A DNA stretch of 50,559 bases, from positions 1 through 50,559 of the forward strand of contig JAFSUP010000070.1 of NCBI GenBank assembly GCA_017445205.1, written 5' to 3'. Positions 40,471 to 49,444 of this stretch are shown in pieces. This stretch comes from Synergistaceae bacterium. GTDB lineage: Bacteria > Synergistota > Synergistia > Synergistales > Aminobacteriaceae. The notes below the pieces were generated by a model, which saw only the letters and a list, made by a program, of their open reading frames with translations, did no database searches and was not told the DNA's origin. The position numbers and the translations under genes are program-made. The first letter of the stretch is position 1; each line of letters begins with the position of its first letter.

Positions 40471-41646
40471 ATGAAGACGACATTGCGAACGGACATCACG
40501 GTGAAAGAAATTTGCGAGGGCTTTGTATATAGCGAGTACGAAGGCAAGGGGTTGTTCGGTTGGTCAGGCAAATTGACGATACAGCCAGAGTATCAGCGAA
40601 ATTATCTTTACAAAGATGCAAAATTGGAAGAGGCTGTTATACAATCTGTATTAAGCGGCTATCCGTTGGGATTGCTATATTTCAACAAAGTAGGCGAGGA
40701 CAGATACGAAATTCTTGACGGTCAACAACGTGTAACGAGTCTCGGACGCTTTCTCACAGATAAATTTGGCTTAGTAATCGAGCATGTAAGCGCTTGTTAT
40801 TTCTCATCAATGCCCGAAGATTTAAGAAAGAAAATCGAAGATACAACTTTAACAATTTACATTTGTGAGGGCGAAGAGAGCGAAATAAAAAATTGGTATA
40901 AGACAATCAATATTTACGGGATAAAACTAAATCATCAGGAAATCTCAAACGCTGTCTACTCCGGGCCTTTCGTTACGATGGCAAGAGCGGAATTTAGCAA
41001 CAGTCAAAATTCAAATTTACAAAAATGGAAAGCGTATATAAAGGGTGAAGTAAACAGGCAAGAAATTTTGCGTGTGGCTCTCGAATGGGTAGCCAGAAGC
41101 ACTGATGATACGGTCATTGACGCTTACATGAGCAAACATAGATACGATGACAATATCAACGAATTACTAAATTATTTTACAAGCGTTATAGATTGGATAA
41201 TGTCTGTCTTCAAAGAATCTCATAGAGAAATGTGCGGTCTTGCATGGGGAGAGCTTTTTGAAAAATATCACGGCAGACCTTACGATCCAATCGAAGTATC
41301 CAAAAAAGTAAATGAATTGTACGCCGACGAAGCTGTAGAAAATAAAAAGGGTATTTTTGAATACGTCCTTGGCGGTTGTAAAGATACAAAGCTACTTGCT
41401 ATCCGATTTTTTGAAAACTCAACAAAAAAATCAGCATACACCAAACAAACTAACGACGCAAAAATATCTGGTAAATCAAATTGCCCGTTATGCGCGGCTG
41501 GAAAGGGCAACAACGCCCAACGAATCTGGAAATACGAAGAAATGGAGGCCGACCACGTTACAGCATGGAGCAAGGGCGGCGCGAGCAATTTACAAAACTG
41601 TCAAATGCTTTGCAAAACTCACAACCGCGCGAAGGGGAACAGATAA
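40471..41646 (+). CDS. DUF262 and HNH endonuclease protein
   Basis: A 391-residue protein with an N-terminal DUF262 (ParB/Srx-like nucleotide-handling) domain, marked by IQPEYQRNY and ILDGQQRVTSLG (DGQQR at 83-87), and a C-terminal HNH nuclease: CPLC (338-341), EADHVTAW and CKTHNRAKG. This is the arrangement of GmrSD-like modification-dependent nucleases, compactly in one chain. Next to an adenine methylase it may be a restriction partner that either reads or avoids the methyl mark. ATG 40471 is preferred; a TTG seven codons earlier includes the AAAGGAC ribosome-binding site. Confidence 0.88.
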   Translation: MKTTLRTDITVKEICEGFVYSEYEGKGLFGWSGKLTIQPEYQRNYLYKDAKLEEAVIQSVLSGYPLGLLYFNKVGEDRYEILDGQQRVTSLGRFLTDKFGLVIEHVSACYFSSMPEDLRKKIEDTTLTIYICEGEESEIKNWYKTINIYGIKLNHQEISNAVYSGPFVTMARAEFSNSQNSNLQKWKAYIKGEVNRQEILRVALEWVARSTDDTVIDAYMSKHRYDDNINELLNYFTSVIDWIMSVFKESHREMCGLAWGELFEKYHGRPYDPIEVSKKVNELYADEAVENKKGIFEYVLGGCKDTKLLAIRFFENSTKKSAYTKQTNDAKISGKSNCPLCAAGKGNNAQRIWKYEEMEADHVTAWSKGGASNLQNCQMLCKTHNRAKGNR

Positions 41647-41725
41647 ATTTTTTTATTAAATATGTAAAATTAAGTATTTTCTTTCACAATTCTTAATGCT
41701 AAAATTCACGATAATTCAGTTTTTC

Positions 41726-41750
41726 AAAAATTTTCATGGAGGTATTTTTT
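41726..41750 (+). repeat. 25-base leader repeat, copy B (before tctC)
   Basis: Identical over 25 bases to the leader before htrA (26641-26665). A shorter relative (GGAGGTATTTTT with preceding AAATTTT) lies before the TAXI protein at 49427-49444. Confidence 0.8.
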
Positions 41751-41751
41751 A

Positions 41752-42741
41752 ATGAAGAAACTTGTTTGTATGCTTCTTGCGGTGTCGCTCATTGTATGCG
41801 GCGCGGTTGCGGCCTCGGCTGAATTTAAGTTCGAGCGCAAAATTAGTATCGTATGTCCGTGGGGAGTCGGTGGTGGTGCTGATTCGACGCTTCGTCCGAT
41901 GGCAAATTTACTCAAAAATGTTCTCGGACAGGAAGTCGAAGTTGTCAACGTTACAGGCGGCAACGGCGTTACAGCGATTGAGTACGTTTACAAACAGCCC
42001 GCAGACGGTTACACGTTCATGCTTGGCACACAGAGCCTTTTCATGCAGGATATTCAGGGTACAACTTCAATGAATTTCAAAGAGGAGTTTATCCCTGTAG
42101 CACGCCTTGTTCACGCAATCAACGTAATTACAGCATCTAAGAAAGCAATGGAGACAAAAGGATACAATTCTTTCTCCGAAATGAGAGAATTTGTAAAAGA
42201 GCACCCGTTTGAAGTCAGCGTCGGAATGCTTACAAGCACTGGACTTGACGGCGCATCACTGAAGCAGGCTCTCGAAGGATTGGATATTCTTGATGTTTCG
42301 TATCCTTCAGGATCAGAGATGAATTCAGCTCTCGTCGGCGGTCATATTGACATCATGGTAACAGGTACGGACGAGATAGCGGGCTTAATCGAAGCTGGCG
42401 ACATAGTTCCTTTGCTTACGCTTGCTGAAAACAGAATGAAACGTTATCCTGACGTAGAATGCTCCGTAGAGCTTGGAATTAATTCAGTACTCGGCCCCGC
42501 ACGTGGTATTTTTGCAAAGAAAGGCACACCGAAAGAGGCTATCGATGCACTTGCGGCCGCTGTTGAACAGGCTTCAAAAGATCCATCATGGCAAGAATTT
42601 TTGGTACAAGGTTGCTATGATGAAAGACCCGGCTTCGCTGGCCCTGAAGAATACGCGGCAGACTGCGAGAAAGATTATCAGCTCCTTAGCGATTATCTCA
42701 AGGCCGAAGGCGTTATGAAGAAAGATTATTACGCGAAATAA
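41752..42741 (+). CDS. tctC: Tripartite tricarboxylate transporter binding protein (TctC/Bug)
   Basis: Periplasmic binding protein for a carboxylate. Signal peptide (LVCMLLAVSLIVCGAVAASA), then the Bug-family start RKISIVCPWGVGGGADSTLRPMA (CPWGxGGGxD binding loop), GNGVTAIEYVYKQPADGYT and a C-terminal GPEEYAADCEKDY. 329 residues is typical. It has its own GGAGGT leader. tctB and tctA follow. Confidence 0.93.
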   Translation: MKKLVCMLLAVSLIVCGAVAASAEFKFERKISIVCPWGVGGGADSTLRPMANLLKNVLGQEVEVVNVTGGNGVTAIEYVYKQPADGYTFMLGTQSLFMQDIQGTTSMNFKEEFIPVARLVHAINVITASKKAMETKGYNSFSEMREFVKEHPFEVSVGMLTSTGLDGASLKQALEGLDILDVSYPSGSEMNSALVGGHIDIMVTGTDEIAGLIEAGDIVPLLTLAENRMKRYPDVECSVELGINSVLGPARGIFAKKGTPKEAIDALAAAVEQASKDPSWQEFLVQGCYDERPGFAGPEEYAADCEKDYQLLSDYLKAEGVMKKDYYAK

Positions 42742-42814
42742 GATTACAATTTTGGAGTCGGAAATAACATAAATGCTTCTGACTCCTTAATTTTATTTAA
42801 GGAGAGAAATTCAA

Positions 42815-43345
42815 GTGTTTGAATTAATTTGCAACGTTCTATTATGGCTAGGTTTACTCTACGCCTACTTTTTCAACGTTCTTGAGGCACCAATTCCGGA
42901 CAGAACAGCACGCAATCCATACACGCTAAAGCCGGATATGTGGCCAAAGGCGATTATAATCCTGCTTCTCATCTGCATTGCCATAAACATCTTCAACATA
43001 ATCAGAAAGAATAGAAACAATCCTGATTTCAAACTTGACGTTTTATTAAGCATTCGTGCACGTCTTTGCATTGGTATAGCTCTTGTAATCGCGGCGAGCT
43101 TCGTGCTTGAGCCGTTCGGCTATATGCTAACGTGTGTGCTTGTGCTTTTCTTTTACGGCTTGTTGTTGGGTCAGACGCATGTTATAAGATTAGCTATATT
43201 TTCAGTTGTGATTACTATTGTGCTTTACGTTGTGTTCAGCGTTTTGCTGTCTGTAAACTTGCCACGAGGTACAATACCAGAATTACGAAATTTCTCACTT
43301 TATGTTGAGAGTATTGTATCTTCGGTCAAGTCCGCGATTATGTAA
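42815..43345 (+). CDS. tctB: Tripartite tricarboxylate transporter small membrane subunit (TctB)
   Basis: A 176-residue membrane protein with four to five segments and the TctB pattern (PDMWPKAIIILLL, EPFGYMLTCVLVLFFYGLLLG). The start is GTG with AAGGAGAG ahead. It lies 12 bp before tctA. Confidence 0.85.
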   Translation: MFELICNVLLWLGLLYAYFFNVLEAPIPDRTARNPYTLKPDMWPKAIIILLLICIAINIFNIIRKNRNNPDFKLDVLLSIRARLCIGIALVIAASFVLEPFGYMLTCVLVLFFYGLLLGQTHVIRLAIFSVVITIVLYVVFSVLLSVNLPRGTIPELRNFSLYVESIVSSVKSAIM

Positions 43346-43357
43346 GGGGGTAAAATT

Positions 43358-44851
43358 ATGTCAACATGGGATTTATTTGTAAATGGTTTCAGCGTATTTC
43401 TTGACCCTTACACAGCTTTAATGGTTGTATTTGCTATTGTAGTTGGTACAATTTTCGGCGCGTTGCCTGGCGTAAGTGCTACAATGGCAGTCGCTCTCGG
43501 GCTTCCGTTTACGTATTCTATGGCTCCTGTACCTGCGATAGTATTTTTGGTTGCAGTTTATTGTTCTTCCATAACTGGCGGCAGTATCACAGCGATTTTG
43601 TTCAAGATCCCCGGCGTTCCTTCAAGCGCACCAACAACTTTTGATGGTTATCCAATGGCACAGCGTGGTGAAGCCGGAAAAGCGCTCGGAATTGCGTTAG
43701 GAAGTTCTGCAATAGGCGGCCTTGTTTCAGCTCTTGCAATGCTTACACTTTCACCGCAATTAACACAAGCCGCGTTATCATTCAGCCCCGCGGATATTTT
43801 TGCAATAACATTCATGGGACTTTCGATTTTAACGTGTCTTGATTCGAAAAACATCTTGCGGACACTTATTTCAGGTCTATTAGGTTTGTTGCTTGCATGT
43901 GTCGGACAAGATCCAATGTACGCTGTACAACGTTTAACTTTTGGATCAGGTGAATTAATTGCGGGCCTCGAAATGATCCCTGTATTAATCGGAATTTTTG
44001 CGGTTACTGAAGTTCTGAAGCAAACTAAGAAACGCGAGACTCTCAAGAGCGAAGAGGGTACAGCTAGCGTAAATACAAAAATGCCGTCGCTCAAAGAGTG
44101 GTGGGGTATTAAATGGTTGCTTGCCCGTTGCTCAATAATTGGTACGATTATCGGAATTTTGCCTGGCGCAGGAGCTACAATAGCCTCATTCCTCTGCTAT
44201 TCGAGCGAAACAAAATTATCCAAACACCCCGAAAAATTTGGTACCGGAATTATTGATGGTGTTGCTGCTTCCGAAACTGCAAACAACGCAGCCACAGGCG
44301 GAGCTATGGTGCCTTTGCTTTCATTAGGAATCCCCGGAGGCAATGCCGCCGCCGTCATGATGAGTGCATTGGTATTAAAAGGTGTACAGCTTGGGCCGTT
44401 GCTTCTTGTGAATCAGCCTGAATACTTAAGCGCTACGTTCGCGTCAATGGTCGTTACTAATATTTTAATGGTCGTTGTAGCGATTGGTATTGCAAAAGTA
44501 TTTGCTCAGATTTTGGCAGTACCGTATTCGTATCTCGGGCCTATAATTATAATGCTTGCTATCATCGGCTCTTACGCTACAAACATGAGTATCGCTGACG
44601 TTAAAATCATGGCTATCGCCGGTGTAATTGGATTAATAATTTCAGCTTGCCACTTTAACAGCGCTGCCCTGATTTTAGGGCTTGTTCTTGGTGTAATCTG
44701 CGAAGGAAACTTCAGCCGAGCTTACACAATTAACAGAGCGGACATAATTGGTATGTTCTCGCGTCCTGTTGCTGGAACATTAATGACTATTAGCATTATT
44801 TTGCTTGTATGGCCGATCATTTCAAGCTTATTCAAAAAGAAAGAAGCCTAA
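43358..44851 (+). CDS. tctA: Tripartite tricarboxylate transporter large membrane subunit (TctA)
   Basis: A 497-residue permease with about 12 membrane segments. TctA hallmarks: FGALPGVSATMAVALGLPFT, ITAILFKIPGVPSSAPTTFDGYPMA (split: LFKIPGVPSSAPT, then FDGYPMAQRG) and GIIDGVAASETANNAATGGAMVP. Complete, with its own AAGGGGG. Followed by a terminator, so tctCBA is a separate transcript from the enzymes downstream. Confidence 0.95.
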   Translation: MSTWDLFVNGFSVFLDPYTALMVVFAIVVGTIFGALPGVSATMAVALGLPFTYSMAPVPAIVFLVAVYCSSITGGSITAILFKIPGVPSSAPTTFDGYPMAQRGEAGKALGIALGSSAIGGLVSALAMLTLSPQLTQAALSFSPADIFAITFMGLSILTCLDSKNILRTLISGLLGLLLACVGQDPMYAVQRLTFGSGELIAGLEMIPVLIGIFAVTEVLKQTKKRETLKSEEGTASVNTKMPSLKEWWGIKWLLARCSIIGTIIGILPGAGATIASFLCYSSETKLSKHPEKFGTGIIDGVAASETANNAATGGAMVPLLSLGIPGGNAAAVMMSALVLKGVQLGPLLLVNQPEYLSATFASMVVTNILMVVVAIGIAKVFAQILAVPYSYLGPIIIMLAIIGSYATNMSIADVKIMAIAGVIGLIISACHFNSAALILGLVLGVICEGNFSRAYTINRADIIGMFSRPVAGTLMTISIILLVWPIISSLFKKKEA

Positions 44852-44883
44852 ACAATATTTTATTCAATTTTGTAATTTATTGC

Positions 44884-44909
44884 AGCCGGGATAAAACCGG
44901 CTGTTTTTT
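44884..44909 (+). terminator. Terminator after tctA
   Basis: AGCCGG-GATAAAA-CCGGCT hairpin followed by GTTTTTT. Confidence 0.9.
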
Positions 44910-44917
44910 ATAAGCAC

Positions 44918-44945
44918 TTGATAATAAAAATTTTTCTGATAAAAT
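44918..44945 (+). promoter_or_regulatory. Promoter of the acid-sugar catabolic operon
   Basis: TTGATA, 16-bp spacer, TAAAAT, about 50 bp upstream of the DUF1537 kinase gene. Confidence 0.55.
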
Positions 44946-44997
44946 AATACTTACCCTAGAAATTTCAAAAAAGACTCGAAAGGACGTTTGCAACACA

Positions 44998-46191
44998 ATG
45001 TTGAAGTTATTAATAATTGCAGATGACTTTACAGGAGCCTTGGATACAGGTGTTCAATTTTCATCACGAGGCGCAAAAACAAAAGTTATCACTGATTCTC
45101 AATATAATCTTTCCTTAGCTAATGAGCTTGATGTTTTAGTGTGGGATTCAGAAACTAGGCATCTTGCTTCTGAAAAAGCTTATGAAATTGTTAATAACTT
45201 TGTTAAGCGCGTTGTCTCAAGATTTCCCAACATAAATATATACAAAAAAACTGATTCAGGATTGCGTGGTAATATTGGTAGCGAACTTTCCGCCGCCATG
45301 GACGCTATTGGAGTTGATAAAATGGCGTTTATTCCAGCATTTCCAGCTATGAATCGAGTAACTAAAAACTGTATACACTATATTGATGGTGTTCCGGTTG
45401 CTCAAAGTGTATTTGGTAAAGATCCTTTCGAACCGGTTAAAAATTCAGATGTAAACACAATTATAGCTGAACAGACCGATAAAACTGCTATAAAAGTTTA
45501 TGATGCGGAAACTGACGACGATATGAAGAAAATCGCTGATAAACTCGGCGCTGAAGGCCTTAAATTAACAGCAGGATGCGCAGGTTTTGCAGAAATTTTA
45601 GCTAGTCTTTTAGGTTTTAATGGCAAATGTGGCGAAATCGGCGTTATGCCTAGTAAATTTTTCATGATATGCGGCTCTGTGAATCCAGTTACACGACAAC
45701 AAATGGATTATGCTGAAGCACACGGATTTAAGAGAATTTGTCTAACTGTCGAGCAAAAATTGAATGAAAATTGGCCTAAAAGCCAGGAATGTGAACAAGT
45801 TGCAAAAATATGGTTGAAAGAAATTGAAAGTTGTCATGCAATTTTAGATGCAAATGATCCCAACGAAATACAAAAAACAAATGAATTTATAAAATCGCAT
45901 AATTTAAGTATAAATCAGGTGCGAATTAGAATTTCAAAGGCAATTACCGGCGCAGCTAAATTCCTTTTGGATAACGGACTTGAAGCGCGCCTAATGTGTG
46001 TAGGTGGTGATACGTTACTTGCATTAATGCAATATGTCGGAGTTAACGAGCTTGTGCCTATTTGTGAGATTGAAAAAGGTGTTGTGCTTACATCATTTAC
46101 ATACAATAATAAAAAATACAACGTTATGACAAAATCAGGCGGTTTTGGCGAGAAAGATTTACTTGTAAAAATCGCTGATTACAATAAATAA
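44998..46191 (+). CDS. Four-carbon acid sugar kinase (DUF1537 family)
   Basis: A 397-residue DUF1537 kinase. N-terminal DDFTGALD (9-16) is the substrate-binding hallmark; the C-terminal nucleotide half ends in MTKSGGFGEKDLL. Family members phosphorylate D-threonate, L-threonate or D-erythronate. With the PdxA2-like gene downstream, the D-threonate route (kinase, then 4-phospho-D-threonate dehydrogenase giving dihydroxyacetone phosphate) fits best. First gene of a four- to six-gene operon; codon use looks more AT-rich than in the left half of the window. Confidence 0.9.
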   Translation: MLKLLIIADDFTGALDTGVQFSSRGAKTKVITDSQYNLSLANELDVLVWDSETRHLASEKAYEIVNNFVKRVVSRFPNINIYKKTDSGLRGNIGSELSAAMDAIGVDKMAFIPAFPAMNRVTKNCIHYIDGVPVAQSVFGKDPFEPVKNSDVNTIIAEQTDKTAIKVYDAETDDDMKKIADKLGAEGLKLTAGCAGFAEILASLLGFNGKCGEIGVMPSKFFMICGSVNPVTRQQMDYAEAHGFKRICLTVEQKLNENWPKSQECEQVAKIWLKEIESCHAILDANDPNEIQKTNEFIKSHNLSINQVRIRISKAITGAAKFLLDNGLEARLMCVGGDTLLALMQYVGVNELVPICEIEKGVVLTSFTYNNKKYNVMTKSGGFGEKDLLVKIADYNK

Positions 46192-46203
46192 GGAGGTTTT
46201 AAT

Positions 46204-47358
46204 TTGCTAACAAAATACAGTTTAGGAATGCCAAATACAGTTTTTGGTGGAGAAAACTCACTTAGTAACATTGAGAGCGTGTTGAAAACTGAAAAAGTCA
46301 AGAAGCTTGCTATCTTCACCGATAAAGGGCTTCAAAAGCTCGGACTTTTGGATTTACCATTAGCCGAGGTCAAAAAGACTGGTGTTGATTACGTTATTCT
46401 CGATGATCTTCCACCAGAACCTACATACGAACAAGCACAGAAGCTCGTTGACCAATGCAAAGAAGCTAAGGCAGATTTTATTATCGCTGTAGGTGGCGGA
46501 AGCGTGATGGATACGGCAAAGCTTGCAAGTATCTCGATGACAGACGATTATGGTATCAAAGATTTGCTTGACGATCCCAAAAAAGCTCATAAGTACGTTA
46601 AAACTTTGTTGATACCAACAACGGCAGGGACAGGATCTGAAGCCACTCCGAATGCGATTGTAGCTGTACCAGAGAAACAATTAAAAGTTGGTATTGTAAA
46701 CAATGCAATGATTTCTGATTATGTTGTACTTGACGCGGAAATGATTAAAAATCTTCCCAGAAAAATCGCGGCAGCAACCGGCATTGACGCTTTAGCACAT
46801 TGCATCGAGTGCTTTACAAGCAATAAAGCTAATCCCTTCAGCGATACATTTGCAATGGAAGGGCTTGATTTAATTCTTAATAATTTAGTTCCCGCATGTG
46901 ATGATCCCGAGGCAATGAACGCTAAACTCGCAATGCAAATTGGAAGTTTTTATGGCGGTGTTGCAATCACAGCTTCAGGAACTACAGCAGTTCACGCTTT
47001 AAGTTACCCGTTAGGTGGAAAATACCACATTGCGCACGGAGTATCCAACGCAATTTTGTTGGTACCAGTAATGAAATTTAATGAACCTGAAATTAGGCCG
47101 TTACTCGCAAAAGTTTACGATCGTTGCATGAAAGGTAATGCTTCAACCGAAGATGCAAAGAGCAAAGCTGTAATAGACAGACTCGACGAGATTGTAAAAC
47201 ATCTTGATATACCAAAAAGTTTGAAAGAGTTTGGTGTGCCTGAGAGTGATTTAGACTCTCTAGTAGCGTCGGGAATGGAAGTTACAAGACTTCTAGTGAA
47301 CAACAGACGCAAAGTTACGCCCGAAGATGCAAGAAAAATTTATCTTGAGATAATGTAA
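46204..47358 (+). CDS. Iron-containing alcohol dehydrogenase
   Basis: A 384-residue group III (iron) alcohol dehydrogenase. NAD site GGGSVMDTAK (about 97-106), PTTAGTGSEATP, and metal ligands in DALAHCIE and HALSYPLGGKYHIAHG. Family substrates include lactaldehyde, 1,3-propanediol, 4-hydroxybutyrate and hydroxyacid derivatives. In this operon it could oxidise the sugar acid or reduce an aldehyde released by the aldolase next to it. Start TTG with AAGGAGGT 7 bp upstream, clearly stronger than any alternative. Confidence 0.92.
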   Translation: MLTKYSLGMPNTVFGGENSLSNIESVLKTEKVKKLAIFTDKGLQKLGLLDLPLAEVKKTGVDYVILDDLPPEPTYEQAQKLVDQCKEAKADFIIAVGGGSVMDTAKLASISMTDDYGIKDLLDDPKKAHKYVKTLLIPTTAGTGSEATPNAIVAVPEKQLKVGIVNNAMISDYVVLDAEMIKNLPRKIAAATGIDALAHCIECFTSNKANPFSDTFAMEGLDLILNNLVPACDDPEAMNAKLAMQIGSFYGGVAITASGTTAVHALSYPLGGKYHIAHGVSNAILLVPVMKFNEPEIRPLLAKVYDRCMKGNASTEDAKSKAVIDRLDEIVKHLDIPKSLKEFGVPESDLDSLVASGMEVTRLLVNNRRKVTPEDARKIYLEIM

Positions 47359-47370
47359 GGAGATTTTGTA

Positions 47371-48279
47371 ATGAGCAAAGTGGAAATTAAGGGAATTATT
47401 CCGCCGATTTTAACGCCCATGAATGCTGATGAGAGCATTAATGAAGCTGAACTTCGTCATCAAGTTAACCGCATGATTGATGCAGGAGTTAGTGGAATTT
47501 TTGCATTTGGTACAAATGGTGAAGCCTACGCATTGAGCCACAAAGAGAAAGTACAAGTTCTTAAAGTTGTTGTAGATGAAACAAAAAAACGAGTTCCCGT
47601 CTATGCCGGAACAGGTTGTGTTACAACAAAAGAGACAATCACACTAAGCAAAGAAGCCGAAGAAATTGGCGCGGACATTTTATCTGTGATAGTGCCTTAT
47701 TTCGCGGCTGCTTCACAGGACGAGCTTTATGATCATTATAAAGCAGTCGCTGAAGCTGTAAATCTTCCAGTTGTACTTTATAACATTCCTGCCCGTACTG
47801 GCAACGCTTTAGCTCCCGCAACTGTCGCAAGACTTGCAAAAGATATACCAAATATTTTGGGTGCAAAGGATTCAAGCGGCAACTTCGACAACATGAAGCA
47901 GTATATCGAATTAACGCAGGATATTGGCAAAGATTTCAGCGTTTTATCAGGCAACGACTCCTTGATATTACCGGCTTTAATGTTCGGAGGCAAGGGTGGC
48001 ATAGCAGGCTGTGCAAACGTATTTCCGCGCACGATGGTGGAAATTTATGAAGCATTCACGGCAGGAGATATTGAACGCGCAAAGAAAGTTCAGGACAGCA
48101 TCAGAATTTTCCGTAACTGTTTCAAGTATGGTAATCCTAATACGCTTGTGAAAATAGCGGCAGGATTATTGGGAGATCCTGTAGGACAATGCAGAAGACC
48201 ATTCAACAAAATTACGCCTGAAGGTATGGAAGCACTGAAGAAAACTCTTGAAGTTTGCAAAGCTAACGGTCTTCATTAA
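47371..48279 (+). CDS. DapA-family aldolase/synthase (not the biosynthetic DapA)
   Basis: A 302-residue member of the DHDPS/N-acetylneuraminate lyase family. Schiff-base Lys166 (GAKDSSGN) and Tyr137 (YNIPARTG) are present, and GTNGEAYAL replaces the GTTGEGSTL loop of the biosynthetic DapA encoded at 34.4 kb. Such catabolic members cleave 2-keto-3-deoxy acids to pyruvate and an aldehyde. The operon context supports a catabolic role. AAGGAG lies before the ATG; the Fe-alcohol dehydrogenase gene ends 12 bp upstream. Confidence 0.9.
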   Translation: MSKVEIKGIIPPILTPMNADESINEAELRHQVNRMIDAGVSGIFAFGTNGEAYALSHKEKVQVLKVVVDETKKRVPVYAGTGCVTTKETITLSKEAEEIGADILSVIVPYFAAASQDELYDHYKAVAEAVNLPVVLYNIPARTGNALAPATVARLAKDIPNILGAKDSSGNFDNMKQYIELTQDIGKDFSVLSGNDSLILPALMFGGKGGIAGCANVFPRTMVEIYEAFTAGDIERAKKVQDSIRIFRNCFKYGNPNTLVKIAAGLLGDPVGQCRRPFNKITPEGMEALKKTLEVCKANGLH

Positions 48280-48315
48280 TACAACAAAAATTTTTTAAGG
48301 AGAAAATATTTACCA

Positions 48316-49389
48316 ATGAGCAAACCGATTTTAGGTATCAGCATGGGAGATCCTTTCGGTAGCGGTCCCGAGATCACAGTAAAAGCCTTAGCGGACAAAA
48401 CTATTTATGACCGTTGCAAGCCGCTTGTTGTTGGTGATCTTTCGTGCATGGAATACGCCGCTAAAGTTGCAAAAAAAGTTTCTGGTATTGATGTAAAAAT
48501 TAATCCAGTTAAAAGCGTAAGTGAAGCAAAATTTCAGCCCGGAACTATTGATGTAATCGACATGGGACTGATAAAGCCGTCAGATATTCCCGGAGATCCA
48601 GAAAATCCAAAACCATTTAATTTAGGATCAACAAAACTCGGTGGTGAAGCGGGTTATCAATATGTTGTAAAAGTCATTCGTATGGCTTTAGCTCACGAAG
48701 TTGACGCAACAATAACCAATGCAATAAGCAAAGAAGCTATTAACATGGCTGGACATCATTATTCAGGCCACACAGAAATTTACGCCGATGAGACAAAAAC
48801 AAAAAAGTATGCAATGATGTTAGCTCACGAAGATTTAAGAGTCATTCACGTCTCGACGCACGTTTCACTTCGAGATGCTTGCGACAGAGTTAAAAAAGAT
48901 CGTGTGCTTGAATGTATCAGACTAGGCAACGAAGCCTGTAAGGCACTTGGTATCGAAAATCCCAAAATTGGGGTCGCTGGCCTAAATCCTCATTGCGGTG
49001 AAAATGGTATGTTTGGACGCGAAGAAATTGAGGAAATTCAACCGGCAATCGATGAAGCTTTAGCAGAAGGCATCAATATTCCTGAGAAAAAGCCGACTCC
49101 GCCTGATACAGTTTTCAGCAAAGCTCTCGGCGGTTGGTATGATATTGTTGTAGTAATGTATCACGATCAGGGACATATTCCACTGAAAGTCAAAGGTTTT
49201 GTTTACAACAAAGAAGAACATCATTGGGAAGCTGTTGCAGGTATTAATGTAACTCTCGGTCTTCCTATTGTTCGTGTCAGTGTTGATCATGGTACAGCGT
49301 TTGATTTAGCCGGAAGCGGTGAAGCTAATCCGTTGAGTTTAGTTAATGCAATGGATTACGGGATTAAACTTGCCGGAGGACGCAAATAA
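48316..49389 (+). CDS. pdxA2: PdxA2-like 4-phospho-acid-sugar dehydrogenase
   Basis: A 357-residue PdxA-family dehydrogenase/decarboxylase. N-terminal ISMGDPFGSGPEI, metal histidines in AGHHYSGHTEIYAD (146-157) and YHDQGHIPLKV, and the end GTAFDLAGSGEANP. The family splits into true PdxA (vitamin B6) and PdxA2 (4-phospho-D-threonate/erythronate to dihydroxyacetone phosphate and CO2). The DUF1537 kinase in the same operon assigns it to PdxA2 by context. Confidence 0.88.
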   Translation: MSKPILGISMGDPFGSGPEITVKALADKTIYDRCKPLVVGDLSCMEYAAKVAKKVSGIDVKINPVKSVSEAKFQPGTIDVIDMGLIKPSDIPGDPENPKPFNLGSTKLGGEAGYQYVVKVIRMALAHEVDATITNAISKEAINMAGHHYSGHTEIYADETKTKKYAMMLAHEDLRVIHVSTHVSLRDACDRVKKDRVLECIRLGNEACKALGIENPKIGVAGLNPHCGENGMFGREEIEEIQPAIDEALAEGINIPEKKPTPPDTVFSKALGGWYDIVVVMYHDQGHIPLKVKGFVYNKEEHHWEAVAGINVTLGLPIVRVSVDHGTAFDLAGSGEANPLSLVNAMDYGIKLAGGRK

Positions 49390-49444
49390 TTGTGATTTAC
49401 CCTGTGAATTTTTGCAGGTAAAAATAAATTTTGGAGGTATTTTT

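Noticed and set aside
49346-49444. Upstream extension of the TAXI protein into the pdxA2 gene
   Set aside because: It would bury the signal peptide, and ATG 49445 has a strong GGAGGT ribosome-binding site.
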